Assembly: GCA_014621425.1 (NCBI GenBank)
Contig: JAANBB010000166.1
Coordinates: 1 to 64,000 of the forward strand
From: Cylindrodendrum hubeiense
Taxonomy: Eukaryota > Ascomycota > Sordariomycetes > Hypocreales > Nectriaceae
Direction: 5' to 3'
Length of the DNA stretch: 64,000 bases
Part shown: one piece after another, positions 45,215 through 57,196 of the stretch
Position numbering within the stretch: the stretch's first letter is position 1
How the letters are laid out: each line of letters opens with the position of its first letter
Notes under the pieces: generated by a model
Databases searched by the model: none
What the model saw: the letters and a program-made list of their open reading frames with translations, nothing else
Told to the model about the DNA's origin: nothing
Translations under genes and position numbers: made by a program

Positions 45215-46648
45215 CTATCGCGCAGTCTCAAGTCCGCGTCGTAGCTCCATTCGTCCGGACTTGCACGTCCGAGGAATCTTTGTCCTCGATCCTTCGGTTT
45301 CATCGAGAGCGGAGGAGCATGACACCTCTGATACGGTGCGCTTGAGTGACGTGAAAGACGCGGTGACTGTGGTTGCGAGTTGTTGGTCATCATAATTGCC
45401 AACGAAGTAGTCCATGAGCACGGTCGGGTCCTTCTCGTCCTTCTGGTCGAGGTAGACATCGTGCTCCCAGCTTGATTCCAAGCCTTCCAAATAACTGGGT
45501 GATCGTCTGAGAAACTTCCACGAGAGGGTATCATGTTCCATGGCGATGTATAGTGAGTCCAGCTTGCCATTGGCGTCAATGACAGCGCAGTGTTGTCGAA
45601 TAAAGTCCCTGTCATAATTGCCGTGTGCCAGTCTAGGCTCAAGGGGTCGTAGCATAGGCAGACCCTGAAGTTTCTCGGCGTCGCAGAGCTTCGCCTGCAA
45701 AGGCATCCACGATCGGCCATTCAGAACCGACCCGAATGCCCTGGACACGCCTTCGGAGAATGATTGCGCGTCGTCGCCCTCCACAGCCACCATGCGATGG
45801 AGACCCCGAGAGAGACACCTCTTGTATGCGGTGGTGTCCTTTTCAAAGGGGAAGGGTTGCTCTTTAGAAGGCATCAGGGAGATGTGGATGGTCCAGGGTC
45901 TCGATGATCCCGATGATGATGAGGATCGCGACGGGGTGAAAGAGGGGGGCTTGGACTGCCGCTGGTGTTCAGCGGTGGCATTTGTGGAGAGCTGAAGGGT
46001 GTCAAAGGACGAGTCAGTCGGGGCTGGATCCTGGGGAGGCGAGAGTAATAACTCTGAACTTTCAAGCTTTTCGATTCTCTCCTCCAAGATTTCGTCGCTG
46101 TCCAGCAACTCCAGCTGGCGGTTGCGCAGGTCTTCGACCTCTTTGCCAGCCTTGGCAATCTGTTGGCTCTGGGCTTGGTAGAGATCCTCCAGGTCCTTCA
46201 TTCGCTTCTGCAGCTGCTCCACCAACTGCCAGGCGGCGAAGCTGTTTCGGTAGGAGCCCTTGATCTCGGAGAGGGCTTCTTCCTTGCTCCTTTCAACCGT
46301 CTCTTCCAGCTCGCTTATACGGCCCACGACGCCGCAAAGCCGATCATGGTCGGTCCGGTCGGCATTATCTTCGAGGGCTTGGAGTCGCTGTTTGACGGTC
46401 TCGATTTCGGCTCGGTTCTGGCCCGGGGACGGGGCGTCGGCCGAGGTGACGTGGAAGCACGACAGGTGACCGCAGTTACATGTCGCACCAGGCAAGGCTT
46501 TGTTGTGGTCGAAGCCCATGCAGCCACATCGCTGGCCCTTGAGCTCGGGGATCATCAATATGTAGCGGCATTGCCCTTTCGGCAGCTGAGCGTCGTCGGC
46601 GTTCGGCGTCGACGCCGGCGGAGAGGAACGGGAGGGAGAGGGCGGCAT
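45215..46648 (-). CDS. Uncharacterised Cys/His-rich coiled-coil protein
   Basis: Single exon, 477 aa, starting MPPSPSRSSPPASTPNADD. Residues 27-66 hold a dense Cys/His cluster (C27, C41, C43, H48, C57, C59, H61, C64, H66; core GATCNCGHLSCFH) that looks like a zinc-binding module. Residues about 80-200 form coiled coils with many Glu, Lys and Leu heptads. A Ser-rich linker follows (about 230-250). Then comes a globular region from about 250 to 415 (PWTIHISLMPSKEQPFPFEK, YKRCLSRGLHRMVAVEGDDA, CAVIDANGKLDSLYIAMEHD), and a disordered basic C-terminus. I do not recognise a named family and do not assign a function. It lies directly upstream of the decayed NLR island; whether the two are linked is unknown. 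Confidence 0.85.
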   Translation of the reverse strand: MPPSPSRSSPPASTPNADDAQLPKGQCRYILMIPELKGQRCGCMGFDHNKALPGATCNCGHLSCFHVTSADAPSPGQNRAEIETVKQRLQALEDNADRTDHDRLCGVVGRISELEETVERSKEEALSEIKGSYRNSFAAWQLVEQLQKRMKDLEDLYQAQSQQIAKAGKEVEDLRNRQLELLDSDEILEERIEKLESSELLLSPPQDPAPTDSSFDTLQLSTNATAEHQRQSKPPSFTPSRSSSSSGSSRPWTIHISLMPSKEQPFPFEKDTTAYKRCLSRGLHRMVAVEGDDAQSFSEGVSRAFGSVLNGRSWMPLQAKLCDAEKLQGLPMLRPLEPRLAHGNYDRDFIRQHCAVIDANGKLDSLYIAMEHDTLSWKFLRRSPSYLEGLESSWEHDVYLDQKDEKDPTVLMDYFVGNYDDQQLATTVTASFTSLKRTVSEVSCSSALDETEGSRTKIPRTCKSGRMELRRGLETAR

Positions 46649-47660
46649 TGGGGTTCTTCGAACCTAGAGGGCGATGGACAACGGGGGCGAGATGTTTCGT
46701 CCATGGAAGGGTTGGCGGAGGCAGGAGGGAGATATGGGATGGAGCAAAGAGGATCCCGCTTGCGCTGGGGGGCAGGCGGGCGGCTCTAATCATAAGGCAG
46801 GGCGATGTCGAGATTCGTGCCCAGGGATGCTGGGGTTTAGCGATTCCGGCCAACCGCGTTAGGAGGGTACGCGGTGGGGAGCGGGATGGAGCCGGCGGCA
46901 GCGCGAGAAGAGCGAGAGAAGAACCAGGGAAAAGTATGGGAACCGCAGCACCGCATGGGAACCTGAAGGGGCCGGAGAAGGCGCGCAACAGGTAGCGCAA
47001 AGGTAGCGCAAAGGTCGCGGGCTAGCGGACAAGAAAGGAGGGATCCACTGCTGCGACGTTATCATCCGCTCTCGCCATCAACATCCACAGGCAACCCACG
47101 AATCCTGGCGACCCAGACCGGTTGCGCCCGCAGGCTGGCAGATGGCATCACGGCTCCCACGTCGAGACCCGCAGGGCCATGGCACCACAAGCACCACAGG
47201 CGACGGGGAGGGTGGGGGGCGCGCGAGGGAGGGCAGCGAGGCCCACGGGAAGCCCACGGGAGGTCCCACGATTAGTCCCACGATTAGTCCCACGGGTAAG
47301 CTTGGATAGCCCGCGGGAGGGGCCCCAAGGAACCAAGGGGAGACCAGGAACCCGAGGGACCCTGATAGCAGCGCCGGTTTGATTTGCTGGGGGGGCGAGT
47401 CTGCGGCCAAGGGCGCTGCATCTGCATTTTGTGCTCTGTGCTTTTGTTGTTCTGTCGTGGTGGGTGGTGGGTGCCGTGCGCTTTTAGACACCTGTTGTCT
47501 TGCTTGCTTTGCCTGTGGACAATCAGCAGCGCCTCTGCCCAAGATAGATAGATAGGTAGGTAGGTACCTAGGTAGGCATGCGTTGTGGTACCTACTCGAT
47601 GTACTGTGGTATGTACTGCATCCTCGACGGGCGCTCAGCGCGGGCAACGAGTGGACGAGG

Positions 47661-47720
47661 CACCACCACACAGCACCACAAAGCACCACAAAGCACCACA
47701 CAGCACCACACAGCACCACA
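47661..47720. repeat. 10-bp minisatellite (MAGCACCACA)x6
   Basis: Six consecutive 10-bp units (one CACCACCACA, three CAGCACCACA, two AAGCACCACA), perfectly phased and strand-asymmetric, with no G other than the AGC. Confidence 0.92.
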
Positions 47721-48106
47721 CTCATACTACATCTTTTTCCCTCAGCGTGTACTTCATCGCCGTTTGGGGGCGCGTTTGGGGGCGGGCTCACGGGCGCAGC
47801 GGGCGCAAGGGGCGGTCCCGGAGCCAGGGCTGCCAGGGTTTGCACACTCATGCTTGCCCGCTGCCTGTCCATGCTTGCGATAGTTGATCGTGGCCAGGAC
47901 TGCGCTGGTGATTGACGGAGCCCGAGCTGGCTTGAGACAAGAGACGACGTCTGCGGGCACATCTGCGGGCCGCCAGCTGATTAGCAGAGCCATCGAGCTC
48001 CGTCCTCCTCCGCATGTCCCCAGTCCCCAGTCGGAGCCTGTCCCCAGTCGTCCCCTCGCGATCCAATGGCCACCCCCACACCCTCATCACCCTCTCCAAC
48101 ACGCTC

Positions 48107-48151
48107 AGTGCGTGCTCAATGCGTGCTCGGTGCGTGCTCGGTGCGTGCTCA
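48107..48151. repeat. 11-12-bp minisatellite (TGCGTGCTCGG)x4
   Basis: Four near-identical units of TGCGTGCTC(A/G)(A/G) occur in the gene desert, flanked by other TCACTCCCTCG repeats to about 48196. Confidence 0.85.
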
Positions 48152-49175
48152 CACTCGGTCAGTGTCACTCCCTCGTCCACTGTCACTCCCTCGACGCTCC
48201 GGTTCTTGCGCTCCAGCCCCCCGTACCCTCGCGGCTGCTGATTGACGGGAGATAGACCCTGTCAGGCTGTCACACCCTCCATTGTCTCCTTCGCCCCTCC
48301 GTCGCCTCTCCGTCGTCTCTCTGTCGTCTCCCACGCCCGTCACTCCCCTGTGTGGCCCTACTCCTGGTCCCGTTTGGGTCTTGCACGCAGAGCGTTGGCG
48401 GCGTTTTCTCGGTCCACACACACTGCTGTTGTCCTTCTTTGTCACTCGGTACGTAATAAGGCAAAATAGCTGTTCGAAGGCCTCGGAGCGCCGACCCCAT
48501 CAACCCAAAGCTGGGGCATATCCAGTTTTTTTCGAGCTACTACGTAGTACACCGTAGCCGGGCCCCTGTCCTGAATATTGGGGGAGGCGACCTCCTGACG
48601 ACGAAGAGTCTTTTAGTTGCATCCGTATCTTGGTGTTTCAAAAGTTGCCCAACTTGTCCTATCGCTCGTGCAACCTCTGGCGCGCGCGATAGCTGTGAGA
48701 CCAGACATCCGGGTAGCTGTGCATTGGGTTGTCCAGTAGACATGGGTGTTGTCCCTGCATGACTTATCATACCTCGCCCGCTATCTCCAAACCTCGGGCG
48801 CAGCGACTCGCATTGTTCGCAGCAGCGGGCGGTATGTGGGCGGGTGGCAGCCAGGCTCTGTGCGAGCACTTTGTTTGTGCGTGGAGTCGCGGTGGACACG
48901 AGAGCGTGGGACCCTGGCCACCCCTGGCCACACGCACAACGTCACGACCGTCCATCAATCCATCCAACCATCCATGACCCATCAGGGTGGCATTGGGCGG
49001 TCGGCGAGTGGTGGCGGGAGAGGCTGTGACTGATTCCGTGACTCTTTGACTCTGATGGGATCCCTCGCCCAGTCGCCCAAGTCCCACGCCCATGCCAACC
49101 CAACAAGGGCTTGCGCCGCCCACGTGCAATCAATCCGATAACGGGGACCCAGTTTGACGTCGTGTCGCGATTCTC

Positions 49176-50097
49176 ATGCAATCGGGCGGAGCGGCCGTAG
49201 TTCTGCCGCCAAGTTACAACACCCACTCGGGCATCATGGGAACATTCGGGGCCACTGTTGCGTCGTTGCTCGAGACCTACACCAGGTGCTTGTCTTTACT
49301 CAAGGGCTTCACGGCCGGCGGCGACCGAGACGGCACGTCCACCAACCTCCAATCGAGTCTGGGGAGCTCTCTGCGGTCGGACCGAGCCAGAGTACGTCGA
49401 GCTTACTCCTCCCGACTGTCACAGAATGGTCGTCGGCTTGAGAAAGGTGACGGTGAGTCGTGCCTGCGTGTATTTTCCAAGCCACGTAGGATGTGGATCT
49501 AAAGTATGCACAGCTGCCTCACGATCGGCATTGAGACGGGTTCTAAGGAAGCTCACTGCGGCCCTTGGCGAAGTCGTCGGCGGCCTTGGTGGGCGACGGC
49601 CTCCAACGGTCGACTACAACTCATTGCTAGCTCTGTCAAATGGATCAAGCTTGGATGCAGTCCGGACCATCAACGAACTGTCAAGTCGAGTCAGTTCAAG
49701 GGCGAGCTCCATCAGCTCACGACGTAGCGTAGTGAGTAGGGGGAGGCCGAGGTCCAGGGCCCATCGTCAGCAGTCTGATGGCCAGGTCAAGCTGAGGAAG
49801 TCGGAAGACGGACGTCGTTCCAGGCCGGAGAGAGGCAAGAGCAATAACTCGACGGGTCATTCATCAAGTCGGCGTCGTCGCCAGTCTTCTCGCAGTCGCC
49901 GCGCCCTGGCGGCATCCGGGAACGAGAACCGAATCTCTATATTGACCACGTCTTCTGCCAGCACCAAACTTGGTGAGATCAGACGGCGACAGTCCAGGCA
50001 AGGACTAGCGGCGAAGGCCGTATATCCGGCGCACTTATATCCTCAAGAGGAGGAAAGGAGGCAAAAGAAATGGTGGAAGCTCTTCGGAAGTGGGTGA
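49176..50097 (+). CDS. Uncharacterised Ser/Arg-rich protein
   Basis: Two exons, 49176-49452 and 49514-50097, with a 61-bp intron (GTGAGT...GCACAG), give 286 aa starting MQSGGAAVVLPPSYNTHSGI. Residues about 15-45 form a hydrophobic/amphipathic helix (IMGTFGATVASLLETYTRCL). A second helix near 95-115 (SALRRVLRKLTAALGEVVGG) follows. The C-terminal half is disordered and very rich in Ser and Arg, with several SRRR/RSRR clusters, ending ERRQKKWWKLFGSG. The helices plus basic tail resemble a small family seen in filamentous ascomycetes, but I recognise no characterised relative. No signal peptide is evident. The splice junction is supported by continuous frame and consensus sites only. Confidence 0.7.
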
Positions 50098-50479
50098 CCT
50101 CGAGGAGGTATCACTGTTGTACACATATCATGATAATGAAGCTGAACACGACTAAGATCGCGGGGCCGTGCGAGTTAATATCGAATCACGTTGAATCTAA
50201 CACTGTACATGCTGCCACAGCACAAACCGAATTGACAGCCCCGCAGTCCAAAAACCCACCAGCCATGCCCCGCCAGCACGTTACCACGAATTAACTGTGC
50301 CTTGACATACGACAGACGACATCAGCATCATCACCACCATACGTATCTGCCCAAAGCTGGGCCCAGACGGCCACGACACCGACGCCAGTTAGCTCCGATA
50401 TCGCCACCCATCCGTATCGCCTCGTTAGTACCATCGGCGCCGGCTCTCCTGGACATGCATTGGCCCTCGTAGCGCCATC
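50098..50479. promoter_or_regulatory. Intergenic, SRP72 promoter
   Basis: 382 bp hold the 3' flank of the Ser/Arg-rich gene and the SRP72 promoter. No distinct element is identified. Confidence 0.4.
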
Positions 50480-52472
50480 ATGCCTCAAGACCCTGCCGCC
50501 GCCCTCAGCGCCTTGCTGCGGGCGTCCTCCATCCAAGACCACGATGAGATCCTCAAGGCTGCCAACGCCGCTATCAAGGTCAACAAGACCGATGTAGCGA
50601 GCCAGCACACCCGCATCGTCGCCCTCCTCAAGCTCGACCGCTTCGACGACGCCCTGCGCGCCATCGCCGAAGGTGGCACCAAGCTCAACGCACTATGTGT
50701 CCTCGAGCAGGCATATGCGCTCTATAAGACGAACAAGCTCGACGACGCCACTTCTGTCCTCCAGGCCGCTGGCCTCGAAAAGAAGAGCTTCAGCCATGTC
50801 GCCGCCCAGGTCGCCTACCGCGCTGAGCGGTTCGACGATGCTCGCACCATCTACAGCCGCCTCCTCGACGCCGACGACGATACCGACGAGGAAAACGACC
50901 TCAGCATCAACATCCGCGCAGCTGCTGCGCAGTCCGAATGGCTGGGATATTCGTTCATGAACCCCCCGCCTATCCAGGAGTCCGACGGCTTCGAGGTGTG
51001 CTACAATGCTGCCTGCGCCTGCATCGCCCGTGGCTCCCTCGACGAAGCCGCCAACCTGTTGCAACGCTCGATCAGACTCTGCGACGCTTCCGACGACCTA
51101 ACCCAAGAGGATAAGGAAGCGGAGATGCGTCCTATTCTGGCCCAGCAGGCATATGTCCATGCCAAGACGGGCAAGCTTAAAGAGGCACTAGAATTGTACA
51201 GATCGCTGGCCGGCGCAGAGTGCGTTCTACTCAACTACACCCGTATTTATCTGAGTCCACCACTAACTTTTGTCACAATCTAGCGACGAGGACCCTGATC
51301 TGACAGTCATAGCTCGAAACAACCTGCTGGCAATGGAGCCCACGGTTGAGAACCCTTATGTGCTAGAAAGGAAATTTGCGATGTTGGAGGACGACGGCAA
51401 GGCTTCTAAGCTTTTCAAGCACCAGTCAAATATTCTCCGCCGCAATGAGCTTGTTGTTAGTCTCCAGACTTCCAAAGCTGCCGGTGTCAAGTCCCGAACC
51501 GCAGCTCTCCTCGATCAAGCAGAGCATCCCACCACTGCTGCCGATATCAGCATCCTTTCAGTCCTCAACGCGGCTGCCAGTACTGAGGGAGTCACTGGAA
51601 AGCAGCTAATCCGAAACCTGCAAGGCCTAGCGACAAAGAGGCCTAACGATATCGGTCTTGTCCTAACCATCGTCCAAATACAACTTAACAACCACAACGC
51701 CGGCTCAGCGTTGTCCATCTTGGAGTCTTTCTTGGAACGTCTAGAGAAGGCTGAGGCTCCCAAAGCTCATGACGCCAGATTTTCTCCGGGACTCGTCGCC
51801 CTGGCCGTTGCCCTGAACCGAGCGCAAGGACGAGAGTCATGTGCCAAAGTGGAGCTTGTGAAGGCTGCGGCGCATTGGCAAACGCGTCCTACAAGCTCGG
51901 CTTCCTCGCTCCTTGAAGAGGCTGGTATCGAACTTATGAAGTCATCGAACCCTCAAGACTTGCAACTAGCTGGTGCTTCCTTCCAGAGGTTGTTTGATGA
52001 GCAACAGGGCTCGGATATCGCCGCCGCCGGCCTGGTTGCATCTTTCGCTGCCTCAAACCCTTCAGCCGTCCAAACCCATCTCGCGAACCTTCCCCCGGTC
52101 GAGGCCTTGATTGAAGGCGTGGACGTCGCGGCACTTCTCCAGGCCGGTGTAGCAACGGTCGCCAAGCCGACGCAGGCCAACAAGCGACCTGCCACTCAGG
52201 AACCCAGCGACAAGTCCAACAAGAGGCGCAGAAAGATCCGGCTGCCTAAGAATTACGTAGAAGGCACGAAGCCCGACCCGGAGCGCTGGCTGCCTTTGCG
52301 TGACCGGTCCTCGTACCGCCCAAAGGGAAAGAAGGGGAAGAAGAAGGCCGGCGAGACCCAGGGCGGCATGGTCAAGGAGGAGGAGACGTTGGAGCTGGTT
52401 GGCGGAGGAGGCGTCAAGGTAGAAAAGGCACCTCCATCAGGCTCCAAGAAGAAGAAGAAGGGCAAGAAATAG
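50480..52472 (+). CDS. SRP72: Signal recognition particle subunit SRP72
   Basis: Two exons, 50480-51219 and 51284-52472, with a 64-bp intron (GTGCGT...ATCTAG), give 642 aa. The N-terminal ~400 residues are TPR-like helix pairs (DHDEILKAANAAIKVNK, LDDATSVLQAAGL, FDDARTIYSRLL, SLDEAANLLQRSI). The C-terminal region holds the SRP72 RNA-binding signature: basic KRRRKIRLPKNY followed by PDPERWLPLRDRSSYR and Lys-rich ends. SRP72 pairs with SRP68 on the S-domain of SRP RNA and is needed for targeting of secretory proteins to the ER. The exon 1 reading frame continues into the intron for 60 bp before a stop. Confidence 0.96.
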
Positions 52473-52983
52473 GGCTTCATGCTCCTGCGGCACCCCGGGG
52501 TGTCGTCATGGTGTGAGCCCGGAAATAAAGCCAAGGAGGCGAATATTCGATACATACTATATTGGAGACCCCTTCTTGCGAAATGAAATCCCCAGTCACA
52601 TGGTTCAAACAGTAGACGTTCACTTCGATTCGTAACAGATGTTGGGCAAAATGACGGTGATGGAATTCTACGCTTACTTTTTTGTGCTCCGCCAAACTCA
52701 TGAGGTTCTTTCCCCCCAAAAGAACAAGATAAAGGAATAAGAGCCAAGGGAGACTGAAAAGAAATCTAGATACATGTCCTCATCGAGCCGGCCCGCGGTC
52801 TGCGTCTCGTGAAAAAAAACTACACGGCCCGGAGCTTTTTCCCACTCGCAACGGCCTCTGTCCCTTTTTCATCCCTTGCAGAACCAACCATGCCAAAATG
52901 CTCTTGCTCTTGTGTTGCGATCCATTCCCAACAAACGCTAAATGACACAAATACATGACCACAACAAAGCTCTCTCCCAGACA
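52473..52983. other. Convergent 3' gap, SRP72 / Sec7 gene
   Basis: 511 bp of 3' UTR for the two converging genes. No other feature is seen. Confidence 0.5.
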
Positions 52984-55900
52984 TCATGCATTCACTGCCT
53001 GGACGGGGCGGTTCGGCAGCTGCTCTAGATCTTGGAGCGATTCTTCGTCTGAGTCGCGGCTCTCGGGCTCGTCTCGTTTGCCACTGCGTCCCCTTTCGTG
53101 GTCGCTATCATCCATTTCCTCATCCGTCTCCGTCTCGATGGGCGGCAGCGGACTCCTGCGCCCGTCCGAGAAGCTCACGGCGACCTCACTCTCCGTATCC
53201 GAGGGGATCGTCAGTCGCCCACCAGCCGAGGCACTTCTAGCTGCCTGTGCAGACGAGTACTTTCGGTGGAGTTCCCGGAAGCTTCGAGCCGTGGCAGTGC
53301 TTGCGCTTGCTGCAGACTCCCGGCGTTCTTTGGGTTCCAATGGAATACCCACAACAGAGTAAAAGTCGTCCTCGCTCAGGGCAGGAGAAAGAGGTGGTTG
53401 TTCCTGTTGGAGTGCCTGGTTCCGTGCGCGGATCTTCTCGTCTTGTGACATGTTTTGCAATTCGCTGCCAAAGTGGATGACAGAAGCCTTCTTCCCGTGA
53501 ACCACAAAGCTGCCTGTTCCTCTTGCGAGCATGGTCTCTTGTCCTTCTTCTTCTCCCACTCCATTCGGGGCCACCTCCTTGCCTTTCCTGCTGTTTCGAT
53601 GGTGCGAGAGATGCCCGGCACCCTCCCTAAGGGTCCGTTGAAGGCTTCGTCGAATCTTGCTTCTGTCAAGTTTGTCCTTGTCAATGGATGCACCACGGTC
53701 GCCTCCATCCCCGGCCGTTGATGTTATAGCCTTGTCGGACGGGTCCCTGCTCGGTCTCGATTCTAAGAGACCTGCCTGCTCCAGCAAATTCCGTTCTTCG
53801 GCATCTGGATCGTCGGGATGCCTGTCATCAGTCCGCTTCGACGATTTCCCTGGTCCTTCCTCTGTAGGGGACATTGGTTGGACTTGAGGAGTGGATGTAA
53901 CCGATTGCACAGGAGATGCTGCAATGCTCGAGATCGATCCATGTCTCGTGCTTGCGGCATCATGTCTTGCAAAGGACAGGTCCCGAGCACTGTGCCGATG
54001 GCGTGTGGCGCTTTGGGGAGGTGTTTGAAATACCTGGTCGAGAGGCGAGTCGAGATCTTCTCTCGCCTCGGGCGGGATAGGAACATTTGCGAGCTGGGGA
54101 GCATGTACCAGCTGAGGATCCGTTGGGGTTCGAGGCGTGGTATCAGTTCCAGAGTGGTGCGTCGACCTAGACCCTCTGCGGGTATGGGTCGCGCGAGGTG
54201 TTGGCGAACCTGTTCTATGGGAGTGTCGGTTTGATTGTTGCTTAGTAGGGGTGTAACTCGCGCTCGCCGTCGGGTGCTCTTCTTCAAGGTCCTGGACCAG
54301 GATATCACGATGGCACTTTTCCTTCCAAATGCCCATGCGGGTGTACTTCAGCTGCACAGATAGGCGAGTTGCCGCCATAATGAGCTGTTCGCGTGTCTTT
54401 GGCTGAATGGGTGCCAATATCTGGAGGTGGCGAGCATTTCTGAGCTGGTCATCAAGCTGCTTCTGGCACTCATGCAGCTTTTCCTCAGCTTCTGCAATCT
54501 TTACTTGCATCACATCTCGCCGAGCGACTGAGATGTCTTCAGCCATCTTGTGGTCGATCCGGCTGCGAGAAATAGAAACAAGCCCCGTTGGGGTTTGCAC
54601 CAGCTGCGTAGCATCAGAGCTATCAAGCCGTCTCATTCCGCGACGGCCTTGTCCATCGTAGCTACCGCCAACAACGCCACGCATCCTGACACCTGTGGTG
54701 CTGAAGGCAGCGGCGTAGTTGAGCTTGGCGAGCCAATCATTCAACTCCTCTTCATTGTCAGCCAAGAGAACCTCATCCAAGCCACCCTGTCGCACGTAAA
54801 CGAATGCGTTCTTGTGCTTCTTGTACGTCGTGTCGAGGAGAGCCACGGCACCATGAGTTGACATGAGCGCGTCCGGCTTAAATTCTTCCAGGGGCGGGTT
54901 GAATATCAAAGGAATTCCGTCGTGGCCTGCCTTGATATGACTATCATACTGGTGCATTAGGGACTTGACCCAACTAGTATTCCGGAAGAAGTAGAGCTGA
55001 GCACCGGTGAGGATAGCGCCCCATTCCTGCCATGGCGAACGTGTTTTCCGTTTCTTGATGTCTTTCCTCCACAATAGCCCAACTTTAGTCACTTTGATGT
55101 CCACGATTCCGGGGTGGGCCTCCTGGGGGTTAGTAGCAGTCTGCTCCGACATGAAGGCATCGGGTCGTGATCTGGCCGACACAATTTGCAAAACACCAGT
55201 TCTGAAGAACGTCTTTTGCAAGTCCTTTAGATCTAGGCGACTCGCGGAACCCATATAGTTGTAGTGGTCGTCGAGGTCCATGGTATCCTTCAGATTCGGG
55301 CGTAGAGTGTCCATACTTCCGTCTATGATCAGAGTATATGGGTCGATAGGCTCCTTGGTTGCTTTTTTAGCAGGGTCGTTAGCATTAGCGGAGAGAATCG
55401 CCGGCTTGCGCCTAGACTTGTGAGAAGCAAAACGGTCGCCGCCGAGATCGAAGTCGTCTTCAACATGAATAAAGGGGGTATATGTGATGTTGTCGTAAAA
55501 GCACTCTAGAATATCGTCAAAGATGCCCTCCCCGTGCGTGTTCTTCAAGTAGTCCGGTTTTTGCATCTTGTGCTTGTTGTTTTTGTTGAAGACGTCGGTG
55601 TGGAGGATGAGAAGAGAAAAGGCAATAAAGTATGCCTGGTCTGGAGAAGAGTAGATGCCCGGATTACACTCGTGGTAGCGATTCGCGAATGCCTGGAGGA
55701 AACGGTCGATCTGCTGTGTCTCTTTGGGGAGCTCCGCTTCCATCAACAGCTTTCGGATAGCCATATCCATCGGGTCGCCAAAGAAGCTGAAGCTGCGCAT
55801 GTAACTTCTCAGGACCGATGTCATGAAAGCATCTGCACCTTTAGACAATGCGGCGGCGATGATTCCTCGGCTAGCAACTTCCTCGACACGGGTAAGATAC

Positions 55901-57196
55901 TTGGCAGCAGACTCATCGTCGCGGCGATCTGGTAGGGTGACCGACTCCCTAGCCAGTTGAAGCGAGTTATTCTTGGATCCGATTGAGCCCGGGGTAGTAG
56001 GGGTTAGCGTCCCCTGCCGGCTCAGTTCGGAATTCTGTCGCAGACGGCTCAGCCCGAACAGATCGCCAAAGCTCTTTCGGCCAGTAGATGAAGATGTTCG
56101 AGTTGTTGGTGGGAGTAGATGGTCGTCTGTCGAGTCTCGGCCCATAGAGCTCATGGTAGATGACCTCCCTCTCAAGAGATTCGCTCTGGTCGGGGAGGAA
56201 GCCCCCGAATGCGATCCTCCGGGGGCGAACAACGCCGTGGCAGGCGACTGGTGAGGTCTTGGAGCATGTTCGCTTCTCACTGTGCCCATAAACTCTCCGG
56301 TATGCGCAGATGCAGGCCGCGGGGTGGATGTAATGCCAAGCGAGGACGACGAGGCAATGCCTGGCGGCTTACTCTTCTGTTGTTGAAGGTGTGCAAGCGG
56401 AAACAGGGGCTCCGGGTTTTTCTTTCCACGTCGCAATTTGAAGAATGGAGTGGTAGGCTTTTTGGGAGTTGTGTTGGGGCTCTGGTGTGATTGACGGTCA
56501 TTGGAGCTGGCATCTGATCTCGACGACTCGGATTGTCGATTTGGGGGTGGGGTGAGAACGGTGCCGTTGGGACTGTTGCGGGTGGCATGGGTCGACGGGC
56601 GAGGAGATTCAGGTTCCTCTAGCGTGGCTAGTGAGGGTCGACTCCTGTCATCGGCGAATGATTTTCTGAAAGTCTTCCTGGGCGCAGGACGGCTTGGTAC
56701 CGCGTCGTCACGGGGGATGTCGGTGGAGCGACGGAACTTGGAGGCCAGGCTCATTCGGGAGGTCTTCTTCCGGGGACCATTGAACTCGTTTGTAGGAGCG
56801 GTGGTGATGATTTCGGGGGCTATTGGTGATGTCAGCAGACTGCATGGATGGCGCGCAGGGCGGAGGGGGTTAGGTACGTCGCGGGACAGGAGGGGGCTTC
56901 TCGGCCTGCTGCTTGGCTCGGAGGGACAGCTGGGAATCGGAGGCATTGCGGAACCTCAGGACGGAAAAGCGACGATGCTTGCTGGTCTCGTCCTGGATCG
57001 GGGGGGATTCGGGGCGGCTGATGGATGAATCACGGGTGGGCTGGCGGGCGACTGTCTCGCCCTCGTTGTCGCTGATGAGGTCGGGCAGCGGGAGGGCCGG
57101 CGGCGCGTCCATGGTAGGGGAGCTGGGCGCGAAGAGGGTATGGCGGCGCATATCGGTCTCACTGGCCATAATGCCACGACGGCGAAGAAAGGGCAT
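52984..57196 (-). CDS. Sec7-PH Arf guanine-nucleotide exchange factor
   Basis: Two exons, 57196-56878 and 56819-52984, with a 58-bp intron (GTACCT...CAATAG), give 1384 aa. The start is MPFLRRRGIMASETDM; the second Met (57169) is a plausible alternative. About 400 N-terminal residues are disordered and Ser/Pro-rich. The Sec7 domain covers about 400-590 with the catalytic Glu finger in AELPKETQQIDRFLQAF and the conserved FSLLILHTDVFNKNNKHKM. A PH domain (about 680-820: KVGLLWRKDIKKRKTRSPWQ) and a coiled coil (about 850-930) follow, then a long disordered tail. Sec7 followed by PH resembles EFA6 and yeast Syt1/Yel1, which activate Arf at the plasma membrane or endosomes. The exact Arf is inferred. 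Confidence 0.93.

Larger units (their letters stand above)
46649..49175. other. Repeat-rich gene desert
   Basis: 2.5 kb of GC-rich low-complexity DNA between two divergent genes of unknown function. It contains a GATA/TAGG run (47541-47576), a 10-bp minisatellite (47661-47720), a 12-bp minisatellite (48107-48151), repeats of GTCCCACGATTA (about 47263-47296) and TCC/TCTC-rich tracts. Long open frames here are compositional artefacts. Promoters of the genes starting at 46648 and 49176 lie at its ends. Confidence 0.5.

Noticed and set aside
47078..47962. A 294-codon minus-strand frame with Pro/Gly/Val-rich repeats.
   Set aside because: It runs through the CAGCACCACA minisatellite and other tandem repeats; the translation is low-complexity and not protein-like.
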